A DNA stretch of 61,867 nucleotides, taken from the NCBI RefSeq assembly GCF_022427145.1, contig NZ_JAKSXN010000034.1:1-61867 (forward strand). The letters run 5' to 3'. Origin of the DNA: Paenibacillus timonensis. GTDB taxonomy: Bacteria; Bacillota; Bacilli; Paenibacillales; Paenibacillaceae. The notes under the pieces are model-generated. The model was not told the DNA's origin. It searched no databases and saw only the letters and a program-made list of their open reading frames with translations. The position numbers and the translations under genes were made by a program. Positions 45,399 to 54,285 of this stretch are shown here, one piece after another (the stretch's first letter is position 1; each line of letters starts with the position of its first letter).

Positions 45399-46355
45399 TT
45401 ACAGCTTCAACATCTCCAGAAGAACCCGGTCGCCCAAATAAGGCAAATATTCATGACCGTATTCATGATAAACCACCAGTTCCTTCTCCGATAGGATCTT
45501 GTTATAGGCCGCAAATTGCGTATAGGGCGGGCAGATCGTATCGGCCAAGCCGGTGACGAAGATGACCCTTGCCCTTATGCGATCGGCGAGATTCTGAACA
45601 TCGATGTAGCCCAATTTGTTGAAGAAATCGTCCTGCTTCTGGTGCAGAGGATCCATAAACCGGAAGTAGTAGGCCAACTCCTCGTACGCAGAACTGGTGA
45701 CTTCCATTTCCCATGCCTTCTTGTAGTCCGTTAGGAACGGGTACACCGCAATGGTCAGCTTCACCCGCGGCTCCAGCGCGGCACAGGCCAAGGCTAAAGC
45801 GCCTCCCTGTGAGCAGCCGTGCACGCCGATTCGATCGGGTTCGACCTGTTCCATCGTCATCAAGATCCGCACGGTTTGGACGAGATCGAGAAATACATTG
45901 CGGTAATACAGCTGATCCGGGTTGTCTTCGTCGATCCCGCGAATGATATGTCCTTTCAGCGTTGTTCCCCTAACGTTCAGGTTATCCTCAGACAAACCGC
46001 CTTGCCCCCGGCAATCCATGGCAATGACTGTAATGCCATGAGCCGCATACGCCGCTTTATCCGACCAATCTCCGCTTCCGGTATGATACCCGTGGAATAA
46101 AGCCAGCCCTGCTCCTCGACCCTGCGGGTGTTTGGGTTTCGCCAATTTCGCATGAACCCGTGCTCCGCCTACTCCCATGAAATACAGATGGTAACATTCC
46201 GCGAGCGGTGTCTGAAAATCCGCCGGGACCAACTCGTATTTGAGCGGTTGGGCGTCCAATTCACCCAAGGCCCGCGCCCAATAAGCGTCGAAGTCGTCAG
46301 GTTTGGGACTGCTCCCCTCGTATGTTAACAAGTCCACCAATTTATCGTTAGCCAT
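45399..46355 (-). CDS. CE7-type acetyl esterase (acetylxylan esterase/cephalosporin-C deacetylase family)
   Basis: A 318-residue alpha/beta hydrolase, the family's usual length. The catalytic triad is readable: S182 in HGCSQGGA, D272 in TGLADTICPP and H301 in YHEYGHEYL; the RGQGG motif (116-120) is also diagnostic. There is no signal peptide, so it acts on imported oligosaccharides. Its place in the mannan operon suggests removal of acetyl groups from acetylated (gluco)mannan fragments. It is the last gene of the transporter operon. Confidence 0.88.
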   Translation of the reverse strand: MANDKLVDLLTYEGSSPKPDDFDAYWARALGELDAQPLKYELVPADFQTPLAECYHLYFMGVGGARVHAKLAKPKHPQGRGAGLALFHGYHTGSGDWSDKAAYAAHGITVIAMDCRGQGGLSEDNLNVRGTTLKGHIIRGIDEDNPDQLYYRNVFLDLVQTVRILMTMEQVEPDRIGVHGCSQGGALALACAALEPRVKLTIAVYPFLTDYKKAWEMEVTSSAYEELAYYFRFMDPLHQKQDDFFNKLGYIDVQNLADRIRARVIFVTGLADTICPPYTQFAAYNKILSEKELVVYHEYGHEYLPYLGDRVLLEMLKL

Positions 46356-46375
46356 CTCGGCGCCTCCCGTTCCCG

Positions 46376-47398
46376 CTACATTCTTCCGATATCGGCGTCG
46401 TCTCCGACTTCCTCATGCGTAGCTTTTACATAATCCACGATCTCCTGCACCGTCGTATAGGCGACGCCTACATAGGTGTCCGCAGCTCCGTAGTAAATGG
46501 TGATTCGCCCTGTATCAGCATCGGTAAGGGCGGCACACGGAAACACCACATTGGGCACGAAGCCACGCTCCTCATACCATTCTTCCGGCGTCAGCACGTA
46601 GGTGCTGGAGCGGTATTTCACGCGAGAAGGTTCGTCTTTATCCAAGATTACCGCGCCCATACTGTAAACCAGTCCGTTACACGTCCCAGTCACGCCATGA
46701 TAAAACATCAGCCAACCCTCGGACGTTTCGATGGGAGCCGGGCCTCCGCCGATCTTCACCGATTGCCACCAACCTTGCCCGCCCTTGGTCATCACATGGC
46801 GATGTTTGCCCCAATAAACGAAATCCGGGCTTTCGCTAAGGAAGATGTCGCCAAACGGCGTGTGGCCGCTATCGCTTGGGCGAGACAACATCACGAAATT
46901 GCCGCCGATTTTCCGCGGGAACAACACGCCGTTGCGGTTAAACGGCAGGAACGGATTTTCCAAGCGAACAAACGTCTTGAAGTCCTGAGTTGTGGCCACG
47001 CCGATTGACGCGCCGTAAAAATCGGTGCACCAAATAATATAGTAGATATCCTCCACCTTCACCAACCGGGGATCGTACGCATAATTCGGTTGGAACGGCT
47101 TCCCTTGTTCATCTACGAATAAAATCCGTTCCTCGTCGATTTTCCAGTCATAGCCGTCATTACTCCAACCTACATGCAGATGAGGACGACCGTTAATCGT
47201 TTCGGCGCGGAAAACACCAACGAAACGGCCTCCGTAAGGAACGACCGCGCTATTGAAAATCCGCGCGATACCCTTGGCCGGATTTCTCTTCACGACGGGG
47301 TTAGCGCTATGTCTCCATACGGGTCCTGCCGCAGACTCCGGTTTGTCTTGCCATGGGATATTCGGCAGGTTCTCTCCAATAATTTTCACTGTGCTCAT
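46376..47398 (-). CDS. GH130 family phosphorylase (GH130_2-like, mannooligosaccharide phosphorylase)
   Basis: A 340-residue five-bladed beta-propeller glycosidase-like protein. The N-terminal block NPxxxRNPAKGIARIFNSAVVPY and FVGVFRAE fit GH130, and the length fits the GH130_2 branch (RaMP2, Thermotoga TM1225) that phosphorolyses beta-1,4-mannooligosaccharides to alpha-mannose 1-phosphate. The putative general acid Asp is in AYDPRLVKVED. No signal peptide. It lies between the permease and esterase genes. A different linkage preference within GH130 cannot be excluded. Confidence 0.8.
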   Translation of the reverse strand: MSTVKIIGENLPNIPWQDKPESAAGPVWRHSANPVVKRNPAKGIARIFNSAVVPYGGRFVGVFRAETINGRPHLHVGWSNDGYDWKIDEERILFVDEQGKPFQPNYAYDPRLVKVEDIYYIIWCTDFYGASIGVATTQDFKTFVRLENPFLPFNRNGVLFPRKIGGNFVMLSRPSDSGHTPFGDIFLSESPDFVYWGKHRHVMTKGGQGWWQSVKIGGGPAPIETSEGWLMFYHGVTGTCNGLVYSMGAVILDKDEPSRVKYRSSTYVLTPEEWYEERGFVPNVVFPCAALTDADTGRITIYYGAADTYVGVAYTTVQEIVDYVKATHEEVGDDADIGRM

Positions 47399-47434
47399 GA
47401 GGTTACCCCTTCCAATTCAATCAGATGAGTGCGT

Positions 47435-48268
47435 TTATTTGACCGAGCCTTGCGCGAATCCGTTGTAAATGTATTTCTGCAGCGATACAAAAGCGATCAA
47501 GATCGGCACAATCGTAATCATGATCCCTGCACAGATGACTTCCCATTGTGAACCGTAAGGGCCTTTAAACTTGAACAGTGCGGTGGAGATCACCTGCAGA
47601 TCCTCGCTAGGCATATACAGGAACGGCGTATAGAAATCGTTATAGATATTGACGCCCTTCACGATAATGACGGTGACAATGGCCGGGGCGAGCAGTGGTA
47701 GAATAATCCGCCAGTAAATCGTAAAATAAGAAGCACCGTCCAGCATGGCCGATTCGTCCAGAGATTCGGATATCGAATCCAGAAACTGCATGAAGATATA
47801 CACGGCAATAATATCCGTGCCCAAGTAGAGCAAAATCGGGGCAAAGCGCGTATCGACCAGGTGAAAGAAATTGATGATTCGGAAAGTGGCGACCTGGGTC
47901 GTCACGCTTGGAATCAGGGTCGCCAGTAAGAAGGCGCCCATCAGCAACTTGTTGCCGCGGAATTTGAAGCGGTTCAAGACGTAAGCGATCATCGAGCCGA
48001 TCAAGGTGGCGCCGAGGATTGAAACAATCACGATGATCACCGTGTTCCCGAAGCCTAGCAGCATTTTTCCGTTAAGAAAAGCTTTGGAATAGTTGGCGAA
48101 GTTCAGCCAGTTCTCAGGCGGCGTCAATGGGCTGGTCGAGCCGTATTCCTTATTCGTTTTAAAGGAAGCAAACAGCACGACGACGATGGGAACCAACGCC
48201 GCGAAAGCGCCCAGCAGCAAGCTGATATATTTAATGAAGGACGTGGCGGCATATTTCAATCTATACAT
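47435..48268 (-). CDS. Carbohydrate ABC transporter permease (MalG-type)
   Basis: A 277-residue permease with six membrane helices. The EAA loop is in the stretch ESLDESAMLDGASYFTIYWRIILPLLAPA (EAAx3Gx9IxLP-like), the contact site for the ATPase. AAGGAGG overlaps the end of the MalF-type gene. The motor ATPase is not encoded here, so a shared MsmX-type ATPase elsewhere is expected, as usual for Bacilli CUT1 transporters. Confidence 0.92.
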   Translation of the reverse strand: MYRLKYAATSFIKYISLLLGAFAALVPIVVVLFASFKTNKEYGSTSPLTPPENWLNFANYSKAFLNGKMLLGFGNTVIIVIVSILGATLIGSMIAYVLNRFKFRGNKLLMGAFLLATLIPSVTTQVATFRIINFFHLVDTRFAPILLYLGTDIIAVYIFMQFLDSISESLDESAMLDGASYFTIYWRIILPLLAPAIVTVIIVKGVNIYNDFYTPFLYMPSEDLQVISTALFKFKGPYGSQWEVICAGIMITIVPILIAFVSLQKYIYNGFAQGSVK

Positions 48269-48271
48269 GGC

Positions 48272-49150
48272 TTACTTCTCCTCCTTGATCAACATGCGCT
48301 GCAGCAGGGTCACGATGATGACGATGAACAGCAGGACGACCGCCATGGCGGAAGCGAGGCCAAGCTTGTTATATTTAAACGCGGTGGTCACCGTCTGGAT
48401 GACGAACGTGTTACTTCCGTTAGAGCCGCCGGTCATAATATACGGAATGTCGAAGGCACTGATCGCGCCGCTGATGGCGAGGATCAGGTTGAGCTGCACG
48501 ATTTTCATAATGCTCGGGATAATGATATGGCGGAACTGGTGCCAGCGGTTGGCCCCGTCGATCTCGGCAGCCTCGTAAATATCGGAACCGATCGAGGATA
48601 TCGCTCCTAGGAAAATAATGAAGTTAAAGCCCATATATCTCCACAAGGACGCGCCTGCCAGCGAGATGTTGATGATGTTTGGGTTTTTCAGCCATCCCTG
48701 CGTAAAGGCGCCGAGCCCCACCGATTGCATTAAGGTATCCAGCGTACCGTCCGGACGGAAGAAGAACAGGAAAATGAACCCGATGGCTACCCCGTTTAGG
48801 AGGTAAGGAAAGAACAAGACCCCTTTGAAAAAGTTTTTGAGCCGTACTTTAAAGCTTAAAATCGTCGCGAAATAAAGAGCTAAAGCCATTTGAACGAAGG
48901 TCGCGCCGAAATAATATAAGCTGACCTTAAAGACGGTGAAATACTTGGAGTCGGTAAAAATCGTCTTGTAGTTCTCAAACCCTACGAAATCGTAATGCTT
49001 GCTATAACCGTTCCAATTGGTGAAGCTGTATTTGAACATATTAAATACCGGCAAGTAGGCGAAAGTGAACAATAAGGCGACCGGGATCAGCGAGAAGGCG
49101 AAGATGATCACTTTCCGCTGGGTTTTGTAGCTTAAATTTTTGAACACCAC
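48272..49150 (-). CDS. Carbohydrate ABC transporter permease (MalF-type)
   Basis: A 292-residue permease with six membrane helices and the EAA motif DIYEAAEIDGANRWHQFRHIIIPS. The start is GTG at 49150 behind GGAGG; a second GTG follows directly. It partners the MalG-type permease and the binding protein of this operon. A hairpin (49208-49240) separates it from the binding-protein gene. Confidence 0.92.
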   Translation of the reverse strand: MVFKNLSYKTQRKVIIFAFSLIPVALLFTFAYLPVFNMFKYSFTNWNGYSKHYDFVGFENYKTIFTDSKYFTVFKVSLYYFGATFVQMALALYFATILSFKVRLKNFFKGVLFFPYLLNGVAIGFIFLFFFRPDGTLDTLMQSVGLGAFTQGWLKNPNIINISLAGASLWRYMGFNFIIFLGAISSIGSDIYEAAEIDGANRWHQFRHIIIPSIMKIVQLNLILAISGAISAFDIPYIMTGGSNGSNTFVIQTVTTAFKYNKLGLASAMAVVLLFIVIIVTLLQRMLIKEEK

Positions 49151-49207
49151 TCACACCTCCAAAAACTCTGAAAAATGCCTATATCTGTCTCTCCTTGACC
49201 AAGATCA

Positions 49208-49240
49208 CAAGGGAAACGCACATTCAGCACGTTCCCCTTG
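49208..49240 (-). terminator. Intercistronic hairpin between binding protein and permease genes
   Basis: CAAGGGGAACGTGC with its near complement. No T-run follows. Such hairpins often protect the highly expressed binding-protein transcript while letting some transcription continue to the permeases. Confidence 0.6.
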
Positions 49241-49267
49241 CAAGTTTTGTCTCCCCGGTGACCGAAG

Positions 49268-50623
49268 TTATTTCGCAAATTTGGCGCGGGATTTGATCCA
49301 GGCGTCGTTCAGATCCTTCATGATGTCGTCATAGGATTCATCGAGGTTGCCGATCGCGGCTTCCATGATCCGTTTCTTAAATTCAGGTTGCCACAAGCCG
49401 ATTTCTGCATCCTTGTCGATTTTGTCCACCAAACCTTCTTGGCCTGGCTGTGCAGGGGTTTGCAATTCAAACTTCACATCGGACCCTTCGAATTGCTTCA
49501 GCGTTTCAGGAAGCGGAGCGCCTACAACCGGGCTCATGCCGCCTGCTTGTTCCGTAGGATATCCGGATTTATTGATGAACCAGTCCAGCCAAGCTCTTGC
49601 CGCTTCTTTGTTCTTGCTGTGCTTGCTGATGCCTAGCGTATAGTCGTCGGCGAGTGGCATAATGATTTCCTTGGCATTCGTCGGGAAAGGCATGTAAGCG
49701 ATGTCATCTGGATTCTCAGCTAACCCTTGAACCTGCCCGATCGCCCACGAACCCAGCACCATGGCCCCGATTTTGCCATTGGCCATGTCGGCTTTGGAGG
49801 CTTCCCAGTTCGTCGTGGTTGGGTCTTCTTCAATTAAACCTTGTTTCGCGGTGTCGTACATCACTTTGTACAGTTCATAGTGCGGTTGTCCAGGAACGAA
49901 GTTGTCGTCCGTGTTGGGTTGCGTAACGTTGACGTAGTCGACGCTTCCGGCAACGGTAGTCAATACAGCTTCCCATTGGGTCAAAGGCCAGCTGTCCGCA
50001 TAGTTGCTGTATAGAGGAATCGCGTCGCCTTTGTCTTTGATTTTCTGCAAAGCCGCTAAAAATTCGTCCGGCGTTCTTGGTGTCGTCGTTACGCCGGCGT
50101 CATTGAACACTTTCTTGTTGTACAAAATACCGGAGAAGTTCACTGCGATCGGAATGCCGTAAGATTGCCCGTCTACGGTTCTCTCTTCCAAACCGATGTA
50201 CTGCTTGCTCAGTTCCTCCAATGTACCGAGCGGTTCGAAGAACTCTGGGGTATCCGCGAGCGGAATGCTGGTAGGAAGCAGCAGAACATCGCCGTAATCG
50301 TCGGAGTTCATCCGAACCGTAATTTGTCCTTCATAGTCGGAAAGTGCTTGAAACTTCACTTTGACATTCGGATATTCCTTATTGAACTCGGCCGCGTAAT
50401 CTTTGAATACCGTATCCACGATGTCTGTTCTTTGGGTAATGACGGTAATTTCTCCAGAGATATCTCCGCCCGCTGGTTGCTCTGAGCTGGTGCTTTCAGT
50501 TCCGGTATTCCCCGTCACATTGTTCTGAGCCGCGTTGTTCTTGTTGTTCCCTCCACAGCCTGCCAGTAGAGTCAGGACAAGCATCAAGGCCATCAAGCCG
50601 AGAAACGATTTACTTTTTCTCAT
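49268..50623 (-). CDS. Extracellular sugar-binding lipoprotein (CUT1 ABC transporter)
   Basis: A 451-residue binding protein. It has a signal peptide with lipobox L-L-A-G-C (Cys at about 23), an Asn/Gly/Ser-rich linker to about residue 55, then a type-I-like binding fold (EITVITQRTDIVDTVFKDYAAEFNKEYPNVKVKF). It delivers sugars to the two permeases. The context (GH113, two GH130, epimerase) suggests mannooligosaccharides. AAAGGGG lies nine bases before the ATG. Confidence 0.92.
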   Translation of the reverse strand: MRKSKSFLGLMALMLVLTLLAGCGGNNKNNAAQNNVTGNTGTESTSSEQPAGGDISGEITVITQRTDIVDTVFKDYAAEFNKEYPNVKVKFQALSDYEGQITVRMNSDDYGDVLLLPTSIPLADTPEFFEPLGTLEELSKQYIGLEERTVDGQSYGIPIAVNFSGILYNKKVFNDAGVTTTPRTPDEFLAALQKIKDKGDAIPLYSNYADSWPLTQWEAVLTTVAGSVDYVNVTQPNTDDNFVPGQPHYELYKVMYDTAKQGLIEEDPTTTNWEASKADMANGKIGAMVLGSWAIGQVQGLAENPDDIAYMPFPTNAKEIIMPLADDYTLGISKHSKNKEAARAWLDWFINKSGYPTEQAGGMSPVVGAPLPETLKQFEGSDVKFELQTPAQPGQEGLVDKIDKDAEIGLWQPEFKKRIMEAAIGNLDESYDDIMKDLNDAWIKSRAKFAK

Positions 50624-50652
50624 TTCTGTTAACCCCTTTCAGTTTATAAATT

Positions 50653-50668
50653 AGGTTATCGATAAACT
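50653..50668. promoter_or_regulatory. Candidate LacI-type operator at the transporter promoter
   Basis: AGGTTATCGATAAACT contains the palindrome TTATCGATAA and covers positions about +1 to +16 relative to the start predicted from the adjoining -10. It is well placed for repression by one of the LacI-type proteins of the locus. Confidence 0.5.
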
Positions 50669-50675
50669 ACATACG

Positions 50676-50704
50676 ATTCTATATTGAATACGCTTTCTCG
50701 TCAA
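50676..50704 (-). promoter_or_regulatory. Promoter of the transporter/GH130/esterase operon
   Basis: TTGACG (50699-50704), 17-base spacer, TAGAAT (50676-50681) on the minus strand, 53 bases upstream of the binding-protein start. Confidence 0.75.
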
Positions 50705-50874
50705 TAATGAAGTCGATATATTTTTATTTTGTAAAGTAATTTTTCAGGTTATATTAGGTTTTTATTAAGTCCGACCTACTTCTTATCTTTCTATTTACCG
50801 ATAGAATAGGTATACTGGATTTTAGGTCGATTGGCTCTCATGAAACGATTTAACGGGATGGTGAATACAAGTTC

Positions 50875-51897
50875 ATGAAAAGCAACATAACGATGAAAGA
50901 TATCGCCGACAAGCTAGGCGTCAGCAGTGTAACGGTATCCAAAGCGCTGAATGACAAAGAAGGCGTTAGCGACACCCTGAAGCTGAAGATCAAAAAGGTA
51001 GCCGGCGAAATGGGTTACCGCTTCAACTCAGCGGCCAAATCGATCAAGGACGGACTTTCATATAATATTGGAGTCATGATACCGCAGCGGTTTACGGGGC
51101 TCCGGGAGTCCTTTTATTTGCAGGTCTATCAGCAGATCGCCATTCAATTGGACCACTACGGCTACTTCGGAATTTTAAACATATTAAGCAGTGAAGACGA
51201 AGAACAGCTGAATTTTCCGCGAGTCTACAGCGAGAATAAGGTGGACGGCATCATTATTTTGGGGCAGGTCAGCAAGAAGTACATCGAAACGGTGCAAAAT
51301 ATGGAGTTGCCGAAGCTGTTTCTCGACTTTTACGATGAGCATGCCGCGATCGATTCGATCGTTACCGATAACTTTTACGGCGCATACGAGATCACCAATT
51401 ATTTGATCCAATGCGGCCATCGCGACATCGCCTTTGTAGGCAACATCTATTCCACCAGCAGTATCCAGGATCGTTTCCTAGGTTATTACAAATCGTTGCT
51501 GGAACACGGAATGGCGTTAAATGAGCGCCTGTTACTCAATGATCGTGACGAACATGGCGCTTATATCGATATTGAGCTTCCGGAACAAATGCCTACCGCG
51601 TTCGTCTGTAACTGTGACCAGGTTGCCTATATTTTTGGCGAGCGTCTAAACAACATGGGTTACCGCGTTCCGGATGACTGCTCGATTGTCGGATTCGACA
51701 ACGACGTTTACGCAACACTGGCGAACCCGCCGCTAACAACGGTCGAGGTGGATATTGAGCAGATGGCCCGTTCCGCCGTCAAGGCGATCATGGATAAAGT
51801 GTCCAACCCCCATCGCCGCATCGGCCGCATGCTGGTGCAGGGCAAGATCATCTATCGCAATTCCGTCAAAACCCTTCATACTGAACCCGCCGAATAG
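50875..51897 (+). CDS. LacI-family transcriptional regulator 1
   Basis: A 340-residue regulator. The helix-turn-helix is at residues 7-28 (MKDIADKLGVSSVTVSKALNDK), followed by the hinge and a periplasmic-binding-like sensor domain (GVMIPQRF, VDGIIILGQV, DCSIVGFDND). It is divergent from the transporter operon and 251 bases away, so it may control both directions. The ribosome site is weak (GGTGAA). Its stop codon lies within its own terminator stem. Confidence 0.93.
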   Translation: MKSNITMKDIADKLGVSSVTVSKALNDKEGVSDTLKLKIKKVAGEMGYRFNSAAKSIKDGLSYNIGVMIPQRFTGLRESFYLQVYQQIAIQLDHYGYFGILNILSSEDEEQLNFPRVYSENKVDGIIILGQVSKKYIETVQNMELPKLFLDFYDEHAAIDSIVTDNFYGAYEITNYLIQCGHRDIAFVGNIYSTSSIQDRFLGYYKSLLEHGMALNERLLLNDRDEHGAYIDIELPEQMPTAFVCNCDQVAYIFGERLNNMGYRVPDDCSIVGFDNDVYATLANPPLTTVEVDIEQMARSAVKAIMDKVSNPHRRIGRMLVQGKIIYRNSVKTLHTEPAE

Positions 51898-51907
51898 TCG
51901 GCGGGTT
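51884..51907 (+). terminator. Terminator of regulator 1, overlapping its stop codon
   Basis: AACCCGCCGA-ATAG-TCGGCGGGTT is a perfect 10-base stem; the TAG stop (51895-51897) lies in the loop. The following CTTTGTGTATTT is T-rich. Confidence 0.85.
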
Positions 51908-52002
51908 CTTTGTGTATTTAGGCAAAAACACGCTAACAAATCCTAAAATAAAATGGTTGAATCTCCCGTTTAATCGTTATATAGTTATGTCATAAATCGA
52001 TG

Positions 52003-52038
52003 TTTGTTATCATAATGCAAATAACAAATGATAACAAA
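52003..52038. promoter_or_regulatory. Inverted repeat upstream of the GH113 gene (operator candidate)
   Basis: TTTGTTATCAT (52003-52013) and its exact complement ATGATAACAAA (52028-52038) are separated by 14 bases, 32 bases before the GH113 start. A possible -35 TTATGT and -10 TATCAT (17-base spacing) overlap the left arm. It may bind a LacI-type protein or form a leader hairpin. Confidence 0.5.
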
Positions 52039-52069
52039 AATCAAGTAATGGATGATGAGGTGAATCTAC

Positions 52070-53032
52070 ATGATGCAATCGATCGAACCGTATATTGCCG
52101 GGATGACTTGGGGATTTATGGGGATCAGAGGCGACTGGGGTAACGAAACCGCGGCTCGTTCCATGGAAACAATGGCAGCAGTCACCGGGAGTAACTGGAC
52201 GGCCATTGCTTTTGCCGCATTACAAGCGACCGCCTTCTCGACAGAGATCCCCTACTGGGAAGCACCGACGGTGATGGACGAGGAAATCAGGTGGGCGATT
52301 CGTAAGGCGCATTCGCTCGGGCTCAAGGCATGCCTGAAGCCGATCGTGAACTGCGCGGACGGGACTTGGCGGGCGCACATTAATTTTTTTGATAAAGACG
52401 TGCCCTGCGAACCGAAATGGTCCGATTGGTTTACCTCCTACCGTGCCTATATTCTGCACTTCGCGCAAATCGCCGAGGAGACCGGATGCGAGATGTTCTG
52501 TATCGGCTGCGAAATGGTGCAAACCGACCGGCGGGAAGCGGAATGGCGCGCCTTAATCGCCGATGTCCGTCAGATTTACCACGGGCCGTTGACCTACAAC
52601 TGCGACAAATATCAAGAGGACAACGTAACATGGTGGGACGCACTCGATCTGATTAGTTCCAGCGGCTATTACCCGATCGGGGATTGGGATCGCCAGTTAG
52701 ACCGAATTGAAAGCGTTATCCAAAAATTCGGCAAACCATTTTTATTTATGGAAGCCGGCTGCCCCAGCCGCACAGGTTCGGCGATGCTTCCCAACGACTG
52801 GACACTGCAAGGCGCAGTTAGCGAGGATGAGCAAGCGGAATATTACCGCACAATGCTGCAAAAATGCGGGGAGCGCGACTGGGTTCGCGGCTTTATGCTG
52901 TGGGATTGGCCGGCGCGGCTATATGAACGGAACCAGGCGGCAACGCATGATGGTTACTGCATTTATGGCAAAAAGGCGGAAAAGATCGTGGCCGAAGCTT
53001 ATGCCGTCAAACTTAGCGCGATAGAAGATTAA
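52070..53032 (+). CDS. GH113 family glycosidase, beta-mannanase-like
   Basis: A 320-residue (beta/alpha)8 enzyme, the same size as the Alicyclobacillus GH113 mannanase. Catalytic acid E148 (in FCIGCEMVQTDRREAEWR) and nucleophile E228 (in FLFMEAGCPSRTGS) are at the expected spacing. There is no signal peptide, so it probably trims imported mannooligosaccharides inside the cell. GAGG lies nine bases before the ATG. It is followed 13 bases later by the epimerase gene and begins the second operon of the mannan locus. Confidence 0.85.
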   Translation: MMQSIEPYIAGMTWGFMGIRGDWGNETAARSMETMAAVTGSNWTAIAFAALQATAFSTEIPYWEAPTVMDEEIRWAIRKAHSLGLKACLKPIVNCADGTWRAHINFFDKDVPCEPKWSDWFTSYRAYILHFAQIAEETGCEMFCIGCEMVQTDRREAEWRALIADVRQIYHGPLTYNCDKYQEDNVTWWDALDLISSSGYYPIGDWDRQLDRIESVIQKFGKPFLFMEAGCPSRTGSAMLPNDWTLQGAVSEDEQAEYYRTMLQKCGERDWVRGFMLWDWPARLYERNQAATHDGYCIYGKKAEKIVAEAYAVKLSAIED

Positions 53033-53045
53033 GGAGGCTTTTTTC

Positions 53046-54242
53046 GTGAAAACCCCTGATTGGAAATCACAACTGCAGCAGGAGCTGCAGGCCAACATTC
53101 TGGCGTTTTGGACCGATCATACGGTTGACGGGCAACAAGGCGGTTTTGTCGGCTACATCGATCCGCACCTCAACAAGAATCTCGATGCCGATAAAGGACT
53201 GGTGCTGAATGCCCGGATCCTTTGGACCTTCGCTTCCGCCTACCGCCTCTTCCCTGTTCCGAAATACCTGGAGATGGCGGAGCGTGCTTACGATTACCTG
53301 AAGGCGTATTTTGCAGATCCCGAGTACGGCGGCTTCTATTGGATGGTCGATGCGCAAGGCATTCCGGTCCAGGACAAAAAGCAGGTTTACGGGCAAGCAT
53401 TCGTTATTTATGCTTTGGCGGAATATTATCGCGTGACCTCCAATACCGAGGTGTTAGAACGGGCGATCGAGCTTTACCGTCTCCTGGAGCAGCATGGCTA
53501 TGATCCGGTTCACAAAGGTTATATTGAAGCGCTCGCGCGCGATTGGAAACCAACCGAAGACTTAAGTCTCAGCAATAAGGATTTAAACGAGAAGAAATCC
53601 ATGAATACGCACCTGCACGTGCTGGAGGCATACACCAATCTGTACCGGGTGTGGAAATCCCCCGAGCTGCAAAACAGCTTATCCGAATTGATTGATGTGA
53701 CGCTGGAGCATATTATTGATCCGAAAACCGCCCATTTTCTGTTATTCTTCGATGACACCTGGGAGATCAAGGGACATCATGTCTCGTATGGCCATGATAT
53801 CGAAGGCAGCTGGCTGCTTGTGGAGGCTGCTGAGGTGCTGGGTATCCCCGTGCTGACGCAGCGCGTGAAGGACATCGCCGTAGCAATGGCGGAGGCCGTA
53901 TATATGGAAGGCGTAGACCTAGACGGCGGCATATGGAACGAAGCCGATTCAGACGGCCTAACCGATGATCATAAAGACTGGTGGCCGCAAGCGGAAGCGA
54001 TGGTTGGCTTTTACAACGCTTATCAACTGACCGGTGACGCGAAGTACCGGGATGCGGCGGCCCATTCCTGGAGATTTATCCAGACGTATCTGGTGGACCG
54101 CGAGAACGGCGAATGGTTCTGGGGCGTAGACCGAAGCGGCGACCCGCTGCCGGGCGAGCCGAAGGTCAGCCCGTGGAAATGCCCTTACCACAACAGTCGC
54201 GCTTGCCTGGAAATGTTGGAACGTCTGGGGCACGAGCAATAG
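53046..54242 (+). CDS. AGE family epimerase, cellobiose 2-epimerase-like
   Basis: A 398-residue (alpha/alpha)6-barrel epimerase. Segments such as [66 protein letters not shown] and NDADSDG-like [24 protein letters not shown] carry the catalytic His residues of cellobiose 2-epimerases. It would convert beta-1,4-mannobiose into mannosyl-glucose, feeding the downstream GH130_1 phosphorylase. The start is GTG at 53046 behind AAGGAGG. Confidence 0.87.
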   Translation: MKTPDWKSQLQQELQANILAFWTDHTVDGQQGGFVGYIDPHLNKNLDADKGLVLNARILWTFASAYRLFPVPKYLEMAERAYDYLKAYFADPEYGGFYWMVDAQGIPVQDKKQVYGQAFVIYALAEYYRVTSNTEVLERAIELYRLLEQHGYDPVHKGYIEALARDWKPTEDLSLSNKDLNEKKSMNTHLHVLEAYTNLYRVWKSPELQNSLSELIDVTLEHIIDPKTAHFLLFFDDTWEIKGHHVSYGHDIEGSWLLVEAAEVLGIPVLTQRVKDIAVAMAEAVYMEGVDLDGGIWNEADSDGLTDDHKDWWPQAEAMVGFYNAYQLTGDAKYRDAAAHSWRFIQTYLVDRENGEWFWGVDRSGDPLPGEPKVSPWKCPYHNSRACLEMLERLGHEQ

Positions 54243-54285
54243 CTATCATCTTTTCATTCCATTTCATCGATCGGAGGAATATAGA

